A stretch of DNA of 64,000 bases from Isosphaeraceae bacterium (GTDB lineage Bacteria; Planctomycetota; Planctomycetia; Isosphaerales; Isosphaeraceae): positions 1 to 64,000 of the forward strand of contig JAJPJC010000246.1 in the NCBI GenBank assembly GCA_021324445.1. Direction: 5' to 3'. Positions 43,298 through 55,100 of this stretch are shown here, piece after piece (the stretch's first letter is position 1; each line of letters begins with the position of its first letter). The notes beneath the pieces were generated by a model. That model was not told the DNA's origin, made no database searches, and worked only from the letters and a program-made list of their open reading frames with translations. The position numbers and the translations under genes are program-made.

Positions 43298-45184
43298 TCA
43301 TAGGAGCGATTCCCCCTCCATGACCGCTCCCTTGGGGACGCCCAGTGCGGCCAGGATCGTCGGGGCGAGGTCCATCAGCCGCGCGGCCGCGCCGCGGAAC
43401 GGCCGGTTCAGGAACAGGACGCCGGGGACCCGATCCGGGTCGATGATATGATCGCCGCTCCACTTCTTGACGTTATCCTCGAACTGGCCCTCGGCGACGC
43501 CGCCCATCGAGGAGGACCAACTGACGCGATACCCTTCGGCGAAGTCGACCAGGAGGTCGGGCGCCTCGGCCAGGTAGGGGCCGTGGTAGACCTCCTCGCG
43601 GGGCAGGACGCGGCGGATGGCCAGGGCACCCTGCCGCTGCGGGTCGGCCAGGCCGGTCAGACCGCGGGCCAGGGCGGCTTTCATCGCCTCGGCCTCCTCG
43701 GGCGGGACGATCCCCTGTTCCTCCCGGCCCTGGAGGTTGAGATACAGCCCGCTGAGGCCCACGGCGTAGGCCCGGGTCCGGCTCCAGTCCACCTGCCGCA
43801 GCAGGTCGCCGGCCTCCTCGCCCGGCCGGATCCCCGGCTGGAGCGCCAGCAAGCCCTGGTCGAGCAGCCAGGAGTTGAGATGGACGCCGCGCCGGAAGCT
43901 GTTGAACCCGTGGTCGGACATCGCGATGACGAGCGTCTGGTCGTCGGCGTACTCCAGTGCCCCGCCGACGATCGCGTCGCAGCGGCGATACGTCTCCGCG
44001 ATGACGGAGACGAACTCGGGGTCCGGGGCCTGGCCGCGGTTGGCCGGATGATCGACCTCGCGGAACCGCCAGAAGAGGTGCTGGATCCGGTCGGGCGTGT
44101 CGAACAGGCAGTAGAACAGTCCGTCGTGGAACGACTCCAGCTCGTGGTGCATCATGGCCTCGCGCTCGCGCCAGGCGATCTCGCACTGGTCGAGGAAGGC
44201 CGCCTCGGAGATCCGTTCGTTGTTCAACCCCGTATGATCTTCGACCATGCCGGTCGTGTAGTACAGGCCGATCTCCCGGGCGAGGTCGGCGGCATACTCG
44301 GGCGGCTCGCTGATCGGGAAGAAGGGGGAATCGGGATCGAAGTTGATCGGCGAGGCATAAAGGGCCAGCTCCGGCTCGCAGGCGATCAGGTAGAACCGCA
44401 CCATGCCCCGGACCGACTGGAGCAGCCCGAGCTTGAACTTGACCCGCAGCCAGTCGCTCCAGGCTCCCTGGCGGACTTCCAGCTCCCTGGGAGTGCCGTC
44501 GGACCGGAGCAGCACCCGGCGCCCCGGTCGATCGACCCGGATCGTGACCTCGACGCGGAGGTCGCCGCCGGCCCGGGGATTGCGGGGGCCGATCAGGTGG
44601 GTGGCGAAGACACCGTCACTGCCGGCGACCGGCTGGGGCCGGAGCACCTGCTCGCTCTCGCGGGGCCTTGCCGATTCCTCGGTGGTGTAGAACGTGGCGG
44701 TCCCCAGCCCGCCGCGCAGGTCGGGGACGCCCATGCCCGAGAGCATGCGGCCCCGGACCGGGTCGGGCGGATACGTGCAGGGGCAGCGCAGAACGGTCGC
44801 GCCGCGGCCGGCGGCCTTGAGCAGGTCCCAGACGGGCGTCCCGCGCCGGAGGTTGACGGCCTTCGGCGGCAGGAACGCGTTCTTCTGCTCATAACGGTTC
44901 AAAGCCAGGTCGGGCAGGTACGTCCTGGGACTGCGGCGGAGGAAGTCGAAGATCCCGTGTCCGCCCGGGTTGGTCCCCGTGGCGAAGCTGGACCAGGCAA
45001 CTGGCGTCTGGGCCGGGCGCGTGGTGGCGACCCGCGCGAAGCCGCCTTGCTCCCGCAGCCGGGCCAGGTTGGGAAGCCGCCCCGCCTCGAGCAACCCCGC
45101 CGTGATGCCGGGGTCCAGACCGTCCAGACCGATGACGATGACCTTCTTGATGGCTCCGTCCTCGTTTCTATCCAGCACTCTCAC
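43298..45184 (-). CDS. alkaline phosphatase superfamily protein, 2
   Basis: 628 residues from GTG 45184, whose GTGA overlaps the stop of the small upstream gene. Motifs: VIVIGLDGLDPGIT, TPVAWSSFATGTNPGGHGIFDF, LFDTPDRIQHLFWRF, IAMSDHGFNSF and MDLAPTILAALG. It is a paralogue of the next gene but 140 residues longer, mostly from an insertion between the first metal motifs (about residues 110-330). No signal peptide is visible. Confidence 0.85.
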   Translation of the reverse strand: MRVLDRNEDGAIKKVIVIGLDGLDPGITAGLLEAGRLPNLARLREQGGFARVATTRPAQTPVAWSSFATGTNPGGHGIFDFLRRSPRTYLPDLALNRYEQKNAFLPPKAVNLRRGTPVWDLLKAAGRGATVLRCPCTYPPDPVRGRMLSGMGVPDLRGGLGTATFYTTEESARPRESEQVLRPQPVAGSDGVFATHLIGPRNPRAGGDLRVEVTIRVDRPGRRVLLRSDGTPRELEVRQGAWSDWLRVKFKLGLLQSVRGMVRFYLIACEPELALYASPINFDPDSPFFPISEPPEYAADLAREIGLYYTTGMVEDHTGLNNERISEAAFLDQCEIAWREREAMMHHELESFHDGLFYCLFDTPDRIQHLFWRFREVDHPANRGQAPDPEFVSVIAETYRRCDAIVGGALEYADDQTLVIAMSDHGFNSFRRGVHLNSWLLDQGLLALQPGIRPGEEAGDLLRQVDWSRTRAYAVGLSGLYLNLQGREEQGIVPPEEAEAMKAALARGLTGLADPQRQGALAIRRVLPREEVYHGPYLAEAPDLLVDFAEGYRVSWSSSMGGVAEGQFEDNVKKWSGDHIIDPDRVPGVLFLNRPFRGAAARLMDLAPTILAALGVPKGAVMEGESLL

Positions 45185-45351
45185 AGATCCTTGTCCAGGA
45201 CCTTCGGCTTGGACTTGGGCCAGATGCCTCGGAACACATTGCGGCCGACCTGGACCACGCTGCGACCGAACATCAGCACGACGCCTGTCACCGCGGCGAT
45301 CACCGAGGCCACCGGCATCATCGTCTCGGGGCCGATATACGCGAAGAGCAT
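45181..45351 (-). CDS. 56-residue membrane protein
   Basis: MLFAYIGPETMMPVASVIAA begins a protein with one hydrophobic helix (about residues 10-31) and a basic tail ending KPKVLDKDL. ATG 45351 has AGAGG nine bases upstream, and the stop overlaps the GTG of the phosphatase-like gene by four bases. The coupling and clean composition indicate a real gene; it may anchor or regulate the two phosphatase-like proteins. Confidence 0.75.
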   Translation of the reverse strand: MLFAYIGPETMMPVASVIAAVTGVVLMFGRSVVQVGRNVFRGIWPKSKPKVLDKDL

Positions 45352-45394
45352 GCGAAGAACCTCTGGTTGAATCAGCCTACCGGGATCTCATGAA

Positions 45395-45420
45395 GACGAT
45401 CCGCGCCAGGGCGGATCGTC
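45395..45420. terminator. strong perfect hairpin upstream of the small membrane gene
   Basis: GACGATCCGC and GCGGATCGTC form a perfect 10-bp stem around GCCAGG, followed by CCGTATTTTG on the plus strand. It could stop rightward transcripts or be an operator in the leader of the leftward operon. Confidence 0.45.
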
Positions 45421-45600
45421 CCGTATTTTGCCACAAGACGGCGATCGAGTACACTGCACCTCGCCTCGGAACCTCGCAATCGCGGCGCCGGCGGGGATGG
45501 GCTGGTGCCTTGGGAATGCCGGATGGCCGGCAGGGACGGGCTTTGTCTGGCATGACCCGTAGTCCGGCCCGGCTGGGTTTCGGGGTCAGCGGAGCACAAA

Positions 45601-45801
45601 GCCAGCGGGTACCGATGGACCCGCAACGAGATCGAGCTGAAGGTCCGGCTCATCCTCGCCGAGAGCCTGGGGCTTTCTCTCGAGGGCGTCCGCCCCGAGT
45701 GCAGCCTGAATGAGCTGGACGCGATGGGCCAGGCATGGCCATTCGGCGGGCCGGCCTCGAGCGCCGGTCGACCCGTTCGGCCTGCGGCGCGAGCCAGATG
45801 A
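45601..45801 (+). pseudogene. acyl-carrier-protein-like remnant
   Basis: This frame reads TRNEIELKVRLILAESLGLSLEGVRPECSLNELDA, which resembles the first two helices of acyl carrier proteins. It then loses the DSL serine motif and ends in low-complexity sequence at a TGA (45799-45801). No start codon exists back to the preceding stop at 45553. It is best seen as a decayed fragment; chance resemblance cannot be excluded. Confidence 0.35.
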
Positions 45802-46124
45802 GCGCGGCCGGCCAGGCGGTGCTTGAAATCCACATCGAAGACCCGTACTGGTGATTTAGGGCGACTCGGGTCTTGACACACAGCCTGGCGATTCCTATCG
45901 TGCAGGCAAGCTACCTGATCGAGGCGAGCAGGTAGAGATCGGCCCGCGTGGGTCCTCCGTGCGCATCGTCGCGTGGCCAAACCCCGTTTGCGGTGAGGAT
46001 TGCCGCGCCCACGGCCGAGCGTCCGTGCGGCCCCTCGGCCGCGGGACAACTTTGGGGGATTGCTGTGCGTACGGACGGCAATGCGTTGCCCGAGCATGCC
46101 AGGAGTCGCGATGGGAGAGCCGCC
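45802..46124. other. intergenic, nothing recognised
   Basis: Between the ACP-like remnant and the zinc-ribbon gene I see no convincing gene. The strand carries several shadow frames. A promoter for the zinc-ribbon gene probably lies around 45840-45900 (TTGACA at 45873 with TATCGT at 45895), spacing 16. Confidence 0.3.
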
Positions 46125-47105
46125 ATGCCGCTCTTGACGTCGTTGAAATGTCCCGACTGTGGGGAGATCACGCAGACGCCCAGGGCCGTCCGGCCGGGTG
46201 AGACGATCCCCTGCGACCACTGCGGAGGCGACATCCCCATCCGTCCTGCCCGGAAGGGGTCGGTCGAGGACGCCCCCGTCGGCGCGTCCCTGGAACCCGA
46301 CCTGCTGCGCGAGCTGCTGGATGGGGAAGACGCCCCACCGCTTGCGCGGACGGGTAAACCCCCGAAGACCTCCTATCACAGCGTGACCAATGAGCGCCTT
46401 CCTGCGGCTGCGGGGACCGATCAGCCGTTCGTGCGCAATCCCCTGGCCCCGGCGGCAGCGAGTTCGAAGGAGCGGCTGATCGGCGGCAAGGGAGTCCGGT
46501 TCGTCGGCCCGCGCGAATTCATGGCGGCCGTCCTGATCGCGGCCGTCGCGGGGGTGGTCTACTTCTGCTTCTGGGGACTCCATGATGTGGTCAAGGAGAC
46601 CGAGAAGGCCGGCGACCGCTTCGCCAAGCAGAAGGAGGAGGCGATTCACTCCGGATCCGGCTCCCCCGGCAAGAAGTCGGCGAAAGGCAAGGCCTCGGCC
46701 CCGGCCCCGATCGTGAGCCAGTCCCGCGCCGAGGCCGGGACGCCGGTACGCATCGGCGTCACCGAGGTAACCATCGTCCGTGCGACGCGCCCGGGACTGA
46801 CTGCGCTCCCCGGATCGGGAGGCCTCACCATCACGCTGCGAATCCAGAATTACGACGCCAAACCCATCACCTATTACAAGAAGCAACTGGTCCTCCGCGA
46901 TCGCTCGGACCCCACCAAGGCTCACCCCTTGCTCGGACCTCCGGCGGAGAACCTGACGCTGGCCGGAAAGCAAATCTATGACGACGTACTGGAGTTCGGA
47001 CCGACGTCGATGATGTCGACCCTGGAACTGGATCTGCCTGCCTCGGGGAGCGACGAGAAGTTCCAGTTCTCCATCCCGAACAAGTTCATCCAGACAAGCC
47101 AATGA
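46125..47105 (+). CDS. zinc-ribbon membrane protein
   Basis: 326 residues from ATG 46125 (GGGAG eight bases upstream). The N-terminus holds a zinc ribbon with CPDCGE and CDHCGG Cys pairs (about residues 9-35). A disordered linker leads to a membrane helix (about 141-162) and then an external domain (from about 210) of beta-rich sequence (GGLTITLRIQNYDAKPITYYKK...). The layout suggests a membrane-tethered protein with a cytoplasmic zinc knuckle. I do not recognise a family. Confidence 0.7.
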   Translation: MPLLTSLKCPDCGEITQTPRAVRPGETIPCDHCGGDIPIRPARKGSVEDAPVGASLEPDLLRELLDGEDAPPLARTGKPPKTSYHSVTNERLPAAAGTDQPFVRNPLAPAAASSKERLIGGKGVRFVGPREFMAAVLIAAVAGVVYFCFWGLHDVVKETEKAGDRFAKQKEEAIHSGSGSPGKKSAKGKASAPAPIVSQSRAEAGTPVRIGVTEVTIVRATRPGLTALPGSGGLTITLRIQNYDAKPITYYKKQLVLRDRSDPTKAHPLLGPPAENLTLAGKQIYDDVLEFGPTSMMSTLELDLPASGSDEKFQFSIPNKFIQTSQ

Positions 47106-47510
47106 GGGGCCGGCTGCCCCATCGTCCGTCCCCAACAACTCCCTCCGAGGTTATCACAAAGAGACTGCCCGGACGAAGGTCCCTCGGCGGGACCTCTCCG
47201 GGCGGTGTCGGAACCAGGGCATTCGGCTCGTGGTCGTGCCGGCTCGACCCCATCGGCCGAAGCCGGCGCGGACGGCCGGAACCCGTCAGCTCACTCTCAA
47301 CAGAAAGGAATGCGCGAAAACCCCACGAGTTCGGCGCGGGTCTCCTCTCCTGACCCCGCCGCGGGGGCGACCGAAGGTCTCCCGGGATCGCGTGCCTGAA
47401 CTTCCGGAGAAGCTCGAGCCGCCAGCCACTCGGATGGCTGGACAGCCCGACTGACTCGAGAGACCGCACCGACCGGGACCCGGTGTCGGATCCCGGCCGG
47501 GTCACGGCGA
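47106..47510. other. intergenic between convergent genes
   Basis: About 400 GC-rich bases. A small hairpin GGTCCC-TCGGC-GGGACC lies at 47177-47193, and CCGGGACCCGG-type inverted sequence lies near 47473-47505; either could end transcription. No gene is supported. Confidence 0.35.
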
Positions 47511-48830
47511 TCAGCCACCGGTGAAGGCATCCTGGTTGACCGGGAGCTGCTTGTAGGGCACGGGCAGCTTGCTGCCGGCCGGCGTGATGATCTTGGAATA
47601 CACGGCCCCGTCGATCGTGTTGGTGAGGAAGCGGACCGCGCCGTCGCAGAAGCCGAAGTTGCAGCCGCCCGGATGGCCGCTGGTCACGTAGGGGAAGGTC
47701 CCCTTGAGCGTGAGGTTCTGGCCATAGCTGATATTCGCAAAGGTCCCAATCTTGTTGGTATAGGACCAGGCCGGCAGGTCGTTGATGCCGCCGCCGGTGT
47801 TGGTCGAATAGTTCGCCGCTCCCCCGAACGCCGTGTTGCAGTTGCCCGCACCGCCGTTGGCGGTGCAGATGGCATCCGCGCCGGTGAACATGCAGAAGTT
47901 GGGCAGCGGGGTGGCCCAGTTGGTGGCGATGCCACCGGACCAGTTCGACCCCGTTGAGTAGCCCACCAGGGTGTTCTCACCCAGCAGGAGGGTCGCGCTG
48001 GAGCCATCGACGATCCCGGCCAGGGTCATCTTGACGCCGCCCCACGGCGGCGAGGTGTTGTTCAGCGAGGTCGGGACCGTGTTCCCCGTGCCGGCGGCGG
48101 TCTCATAGTCCTGGCTGTAAATAGAGTTGGTGAACATCACGCCCAGCCGCGAGCCGACGGACTGGGCGAAGGTCGAGGTGAACGTCCCGCTGAGGTCCCA
48201 GATCAGCGGCGAGGTCTGCGGGCCCCCCGTCCCGCTCGGCGTGACGCCATCGAACTGGAACGGGTTCCACCAGAGGGGATAGGCGGGGAAGCGCGTGAAC
48301 CCGCCGTTGACGACGTAGCTCAAGTTGCCCTCGTTGACCGTGTAGTTGTTGTCGTCGGGGCAGCGGAGGATCCCCAGCGAGGTCGAGGACAGCTTGATGT
48401 TCGGCGGCTGGGTGGGGTCGAGCGAGCCGGTGGCCCAGTAGGTGAACGGGATCGTCCAGGCATTATAGAGGTCCTGCTGATCCAGCTCGGGGAGGATGTC
48501 GTAGACCCAGCTATGGCCGGCCCGGTTCAGGGCGGTCGCGGCAATCCCGGTCGACGTGCCCAGGGCCTGGGCCAGGATGGACGTCTGCGGGGTGGTGGCG
48601 GCCGGATTCTCGAAGAAGACCCCGGCGGGCGGGAAGGCGTTCCTCTTGTTGGCGTAGCCGAGCAGGCCCAGGACGACGTTGCGCATGTTGTTCTGGCACT
48701 GGGCGCGGCGGCCCGCCTCGCGGGCCTGGTTGACGGCGGGCAAGAGCAGCCCGACCAGAATGCCGATGATGCTGATCACCACCAGCAGCTCGATCAGCGT
48801 GAAACCTCGACGACGGCGGCGGGAGTTCAT
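47511..48830 (-). CDS. DUF1559 pseudopilin-like protein
   Basis: 439 residues from ATG 48830 (AAAGGA upstream; the frame is open to 48977). The prepilin leader [38 protein letters not shown] is followed by the DUF1559 domain, ending in [18 protein letters not shown] (H-x9-DG). Cys residues in this motif and in CTANGGAGNCN may form disulfides. It lies downstream of the giant pseudopilin-like gene on the same strand and is probably part of the same export system. Confidence 0.92.
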   Translation of the reverse strand: MNSRRRRRGFTLIELLVVISIIGILVGLLLPAVNQAREAGRRAQCQNNMRNVVLGLLGYANKRNAFPPAGVFFENPAATTPQTSILAQALGTSTGIAATALNRAGHSWVYDILPELDQQDLYNAWTIPFTYWATGSLDPTQPPNIKLSSTSLGILRCPDDNNYTVNEGNLSYVVNGGFTRFPAYPLWWNPFQFDGVTPSGTGGPQTSPLIWDLSGTFTSTFAQSVGSRLGVMFTNSIYSQDYETAAGTGNTVPTSLNNTSPPWGGVKMTLAGIVDGSSATLLLGENTLVGYSTGSNWSGGIATNWATPLPNFCMFTGADAICTANGGAGNCNTAFGGAANYSTNTGGGINDLPAWSYTNKIGTFANISYGQNLTLKGTFPYVTSGHPGGCNFGFCDGAVRFLTNTIDGAVYSKIITPAGSKLPVPYKQLPVNQDAFTGG

Positions 48831-49116
48831 GAGCGGTCCTTTCCGAAGTATGAGAGTGAGCCTAGTCTGAATTCTATCCCCGCCGGCCAGCCCTCGACAA
48901 GGTGAACCGGCCGGCGCGGTGGTCGTTGCTATCGATCGGGCTGTCCAGCCTGACACCGTGTTCACGGCGCCTGCCAAGTCAGGCGAGAACGCCCGACCGA
49001 TGATCAGACCGGTTGACAGTTCATGGGCGCGGGGCCGGACCGGCCGGCCCGCGGCGACGGTGCTTGCATTCAGGATACGATCCGATCAGGCCTCCTCGCC
49101 GAAGCAATCTGAATGA

Positions 49117-52100
49117 TTACTGGATGACCTTGCGGTACACGACCGCTGCACGGAAGCTGGCGATGTTCCCGGGGTCGAACCCGGTGACCTTGAGCCGATC
49201 CACCAGGAAGAAGCCGCGGAACCGCGTGTTCTTGCCGCTGAGCGCGCCGACCTCCGGCCCCATGACGTCGAAGGCCAACTGCGGGTTGCCCTGAGCCAGC
49301 ATGGCGATGTCACCCTGCCGCTTGATCTCGAAGAAGCCGATCGTGATCCAGACCGCGTACTGGTGGGTCCGGACCGTGGTCAGGTTCATCGCCTTCTGCA
49401 TCAGCTCCGACCGCCAGAACGGATGCTGCCGGTCGTCGGTGTTGCCGCCCGAACTATTCGCGCCGAGGTACTCGCCGCTCGCGGCAGTGGGGAAAAACGC
49501 CGAGGCGTTGGTCGCCGTCGTCGGCGGCACAGGACCGTTCGCCCCCAAGGGTAGGACCGTCGTCGGCGGCAGCGCACCGGGTGCGGGGATCGGCGCATAC
49601 CCGGGGGTCGCGCCGCCCAGATACTCGACCCCACCCGACCAGGCGAGGCTGTTGAACCCATTGTTCAGCGAGTAGACTCCGTTGAAGGCCGTGTTCACTG
49701 GCTGCGTCGGGGTCGGCGCTGGGGTCGGTAGGTTCGTGTTGTAGATGTAAGGGATCTGGCTGTTGATGTAGGGGTCGCCCGTATCGCCGGCATTGCTCAT
49801 CGACGGGGGGATGTTGTTCTCCGAGTAGCCAGCGGCCAAGGTCGAACCCTGGCCGTAAGCATCGGGGACCTGGAACAACCGCAGGCTCGGGATGGGCGGG
49901 GGCAGGACCACTAGATCTGGTGTGGGTGTGTTAGGGGCAGGGAACTCGACGCCGATCGGTGCGGGATACGCCGAGCCGGTCACATAGCCTTGACTCAGCA
50001 ACGGGTTGCGGACGCCGGGGTCGCCCGTGTAAACGACCGGAACGGTCTGGGCATTGCCGGGACCGGGGGTGAAGGGAGCATTGTTGTTGGGCGTGACGTA
50101 GGGCGCGTAACACTGGTAGGTCGCGCCGTTGATGGTCCCCGGCATCGTGATGCTGGCGGCATTCTGGAGGACCGGCGGATTGGTGTACTGGGATGGCGGC
50201 AAAGCCGCCGGGCGCATGATCGTGAAATCGATGTCCGGGTAGGACAGCGAGTGGAAGGGCCGCTCGGCGGGGATTGGTTGATTGTTGACCTGGCCGGGTT
50301 GCGTCACCACCGCCGTATTCTGGCCGGTATTGCCCTGGCCGAACCCGAACAGATACCCCGATCCGCCGTGGCGCAGCCACAGGAACTGCGCGAAGGCCGC
50401 CTTGATCCGGTTGTCGACCGGCGGTTGAATCATCCCACTGGGTGTCGTAGTCGCATTGGCGGCGTAGATCGACGCCAGGATCGGATCGTTGTCGACGATC
50501 CCTCCCTGGTAGTTTCCCGGGGTCTGGTCGGTGATCGGGTAGACATAATTCGGGGCCCCGTTGGCCTGGAGCGCGCTGACAACCAGCGGGACCGGCGGGT
50601 ATTCGTAGGAGATGGGGGGGGCGGGTTGCGCGCCGCCGTTGGTGAACGTCGACAAGGGAAGCGTGTAGGGTAGCGAACTGGTATTCGAGTTCCACAAATA
50701 CGGAAGCTGGGTGGAATTCAGCCGGGTCTGGTAGGAGGTCGGATACAGGGTCCCGCTGCCCGGCGGGACCTGGACCGTCGGCAGGTTGAAGGACCCACTC
50801 TGCTCGCCGAAGACGCTGAAGAAGACCTCCTCGTCGATGATCAGGTTGAGGTTCAACAGGCCGGGCTTGGTATCCTGCCGCGCCCAGTCGAAGTTGGTCC
50901 CCGACGCAACCGGACCGATCGCACCGATCGATTGGCTGGGAACCTCGAAGAAGTCGAACATCTTGAACCAGCCGTCGCTGGCCGGCCCGCCCACGATACC
51001 CCCCGGGTCGGTACTGCCCTGGGTCGGCGGATAATAGAAATTCGATGCCCCGGTGTAGAAGAACTTATCCACCAGGTAGGGGAAGCTGTGGGGCTGGACC
51101 GGCGTCGAGATGCCCGTCGTCGGCTGGGCCAGGGTGAGCGCAGACGTTGTTCCTGTTGAAGTTGTTGGGAAGCCGGGAACCGTCGTCTGGCCCGACGTCA
51201 TCGCCGCGGTGGCGTTCGAGATCGAGAGGAACGGCAGGGACGCCGTGACGGTCACCGGAGTCGCCGTGTTGAATGGCACAGTCCCTCCCGTGGTCACCGC
51301 GACGATGGCAGGAACGAGGGGGGTCTGGCTCGGCAGATTCCCTCCCTGGGCGCCTGGCGCAACGGGATTCGGCGCCGCATTGGAGCCGCCGTTGGTGGAT
51401 ATGGGCGTGATGACCGGCGTGACCGCCGAGAAGATATTGGCCGCGTTGATCATCGAGGGCGCGTACTCGACGAACTGCTTGGTGAACAGCCCCGGCGGGC
51501 AGCCCGGCACGAGCATCAGCTCGGCCACGCTGGTGAAGTCGCGGTCGTTGAACACCAGGTAATCCCAGTTCTCGGCCGAGTCATTGGGCAGGCCCAGGGT
51601 GTTCATGATGACATTCGTTGCGGGGTTCTTGCCGTTGCCGTTCAGGTAGTAAATCCCGTAATTCATGGTGTTATTGTACGGCGTCGACGGGATAGTCATC
51701 CCGGCCAAGGGGGGGCTCTGGGGGACGGCGATCTGCTCGGAGTAGCCGTAGCGGGGGTCGGGCGTGCTCACGGGCGTGGTCGTGGCCGTGGTCGTGATCA
51801 TGCCGTTGGCGTTGGCCGCGCCCGTCGTCACACCCGCAACGGGGACGGCGTGCCCGCCGCGATACGGCTGGAGCCGCTGGGCGGAGAAGATCGTGTTGTA
51901 GGGGCCGGTCGTGGCGGGGTTCCCCGCGCTGTCGGTTACGGTGGTGGTGTAACCCGTCCCGTCAATATAGGGGAACCGCATGGCGTCGACCACGCACATC
52001 GGGTTGGACAGCGAGACCGGGGCGAAGGGATTGGCGGGACGCCGCAGGCAGACCCAGTAATACGCGGCCCCCGGATGGCCTCCGACCGGAGGAGTCCCGG

Positions 52101-55100
52101 TGGCTCCATACACCGTCGGGACGGAGATCTGCGACGCATAGTTGGCCGGTGGATTGGCCGGGGGCGGCACTTGAGCCCCGATCTGAGAGGGCGCGAGGGG
52201 AAGGATCCCCGGGCGCCAGGAGGTGAACCCCACGGTGTTCGTGGTGCTCGGGGCGGTCGTGTTCGACAGCGGATTATAGCCCGTCGCCAGGGTCCGAGTC
52301 AGGCTGTAATAGTACGTGTTGTTGAGATTACCCGTCTGGCCTGTCGAAGCGGTGCTCGCGGTCGTCGACGGTGGATTGCTCTCGGAATTGGCGACGGTCT
52401 GCGGGTTGCCGATGACGTAGTAGTAGCTGGGGGGTATAGTCAGACCACCCGGCAACGTTTGGGGTACAGGCAGCATCGGCGTCGCCGGGGTGTTCCCCGG
52501 TGGGTTGGGATTCATGGGGAGGAGGGTCACGTCTCCCTGGTTCGGTGCCGTGGTTGTTGCACCGCCGAAGGCATCCCGAGTCAGCGGGATCAGGCCGTAA
52601 TAGCTGGTCACGCCCGGGGCGTTGTTGTAGAGCAGCTCGCCACGGTAGGGATCGGGACGGCTCTGGGGGGTATCCGGCGTGAAGACGAGGTCCCAGCATC
52701 CGCCCGAGTACGGATCGCCTGTGACGTAGTTGGCGGAATTGAACCCGCCCAGGTTGAGCACGCTGGCGTTGCCGTAGTAATTGTTGACCGGGTTGGTCGC
52801 CGGCGGGTTGCCGTAGTCATAATTGGGGTTGTAGGCGGCGGTCAGGGTATTGACCAGCTCGATGAAGAACCGGCTGTTGTAGGCGAGGGTCCCCGAGACC
52901 CGGGTCTGGAACGTGTAAGCCAGCACCTCGTTGATCGCGACCGGGTTGTACTCCATGCCGTACTGATCGAGGGGAATACTGGCGTCGATCGTCTGGGTGG
53001 CGGGGGTCGCCGAGCCGATGGACAGCGTGGGAGGAGCGTTCACGTTCTGGCTGGGCGTGATAAAGACGTCCGGGTTGACCCAGTGGGTCATCGTGGCATC
53101 CGGGTCGCGGAAGTCGATGATGTTGATCAAAAACTGGCTGAGCTGCGCCAGCTCCTCGGGCGTGTCGACCGCCTTGGGCGGAAGGACGACCTTCAGGAGC
53201 TGATAGGCGTCGCTGATCCACTTGTGCCGGACCGGCTCATTGGGGTCGTTGGAGACCGGCAGCGGGTAATTCAGGTTGATCTTCTTGTCGCGCTGGGCCA
53301 GCGAGGGCGTCACGAACACGGAGTTCGTGTTCAGGCTTGCCTGGACCATGCTGGCATTCTGTCCCACGGCGAAGCGGCTGTTATTCGGGAACACATTGCC
53401 GGGGTTGTCATTCGCCCAGACGAAGTTGTTCAACTCCCAGCTATCGATCGCGTAGAGCCGCCGTCGCCGCTGGCCGTCGATCGTGTTGGTGAAGCTGATG
53501 GGGGCGAGCTGGGCCAGCCGGCTGGTCAAGGTCGCTCCGTCCACATCCTGCTGGCGGTAGAGCCATTCCAGGTCGCTCGGTCCGAACGGCGAATCGAGCA
53601 GCGGATTCTGCACGTAGAGGTTCATCTCGTCGGCGTCATTCATGCCGTCCGAGCGGTCCGTGGAATTGACAGCGACATCGTAGGTCGGGAACGTGGCGGG
53701 GACCGCGGGGGAGGCGGGTGGACCCGTGAAACCGGCGGGGACAGTCGGGTTGCCGGCGGTATTGTTCGTGCTCAACGCACCCTGGTCGATCGGCATGCCG
53801 CCCATGTTCTGGGGAAAATAGGGCTGTGTCACATAACCTGGGGTATTGCCCGGGTTCTGGAAGAGGTTGGGGATCTTGTACGACTCGAAGCCGTGGAGCG
53901 GGTTGTTGGTCAGGTCGGGTAAGTAGTTCGTGGCAGTCGTCGCCGGCGGGCTCGGGGTGCCGGAAGCCCCAACGATCGGATTGATGGGGTTGGGTACAGC
54001 GCCGGAGTAGTATGGAGCGTCCGAAGGGTAGTAGATCTGCCCGAGATTCGCCTGCGCAGGCACTGGCGAAGCCGTCGGCGGCGTGGTCACCGAGTTACCG
54101 TTGTAAACCACGTTGTTGTACTCGATGCTGATCAGCCCCGGGGCGCCGGGCGGGCGGAAATAGCTGGAGAACTGGACCCGGCCGTAGTTGTCGGGGCCCA
54201 CGTTGTTGCGGTTGGGTCGAGTCATGCCGCCGCCAAAGTTGACGGTGAACTGCGCCACGCGGCCGGTGCCGTTGATGTCGGCCGGCGTCACCCAGCGCCG
54301 CATCCGATCGACGGGCAGCAGCAGGCCGCCGGAGGCGTCGTAGTAGTCCTGATCGTTGATCTCACCGATGCGTGTGGGGAGGACGGTGTAGGGGTCGAAC
54401 GTGTTGAAATTGTCGTCGGCCGCGTCGCGCGCGAAGATCGGGGAACCGCTGTACAACAGGTTCTTGAGGAGGTCGGTGATGTCGAACGAATAGCCGGCTC
54501 GAACGGGATTGGTGTAATCGTTGTACTGAAGCCAGTTGAAAGCCGGCGGGGTGGCGCCGGGACCATTGGGGTTGGGAATCGGCGGGCCCGGGATCGACTG
54601 GGACTCGCCCCAGCGCCCGGCGACCGGCGTGGTCGTGCGCTGGACGTAGGGATTACCGTTGGCGTCCGTGTAGATGGGGATATCGCTGAAGTCCGCGATC
54701 GAGTTGGGCATGAAATAGGGAGGAGCCTGGTTCCCCGTGCCGACGGAGGAGACTCCGGGGAACGCCCCGTAGACGAAATTATCGTCGCCGTTGACCGCCC
54801 CCGTGGGATCGGCGTTGGCAGGATACTGCGCAGCCGTGAGGGGAAGCGGGATATTTTGGGGTCGCGTGCCGGCCAGGAGGTTGCGGAGCTGGGTCAGGCG
54901 AACGTCAGTCGGCTGATAGGCGGGTCCGTTGGGGGTGATGGACGTGCTGTATACGGTCGTGTTGTCCACCTGGCTGTTGTAGGTACCGCTGCTCGGACCC
55001 CAGGTGACTGTGCCTCCGCTTTGGTTGTAGTTGCCTGGGGCGAGGCCGTTGCCAAGCTGGTTGAACGGATCGAAGTCGCCGCGGAAGGCATTCTGCAAGC

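Noticed and set aside
43448-45370. A 640-codon plus-strand open frame opposite the second phosphatase-like gene
   Set aside because: Antisense shadow; the minus strand shows the metal-binding motifs.
45372-47138. A 588-codon minus-strand open frame opposite the zinc-ribbon gene and the gap before it
   Set aside because: No binding site or domain; the plus strand has zinc-ribbon Cys pairs and a membrane helix.
51850-53922. A 690-codon plus-strand open frame opposite the giant pseudopilin-like gene
   Set aside because: It is a GC-rich antisense shadow: composition is Arg/Gly/Val-rich without domain motifs, while the minus strand has a continuous coding frame with a membrane helix and a ribosome binding site.
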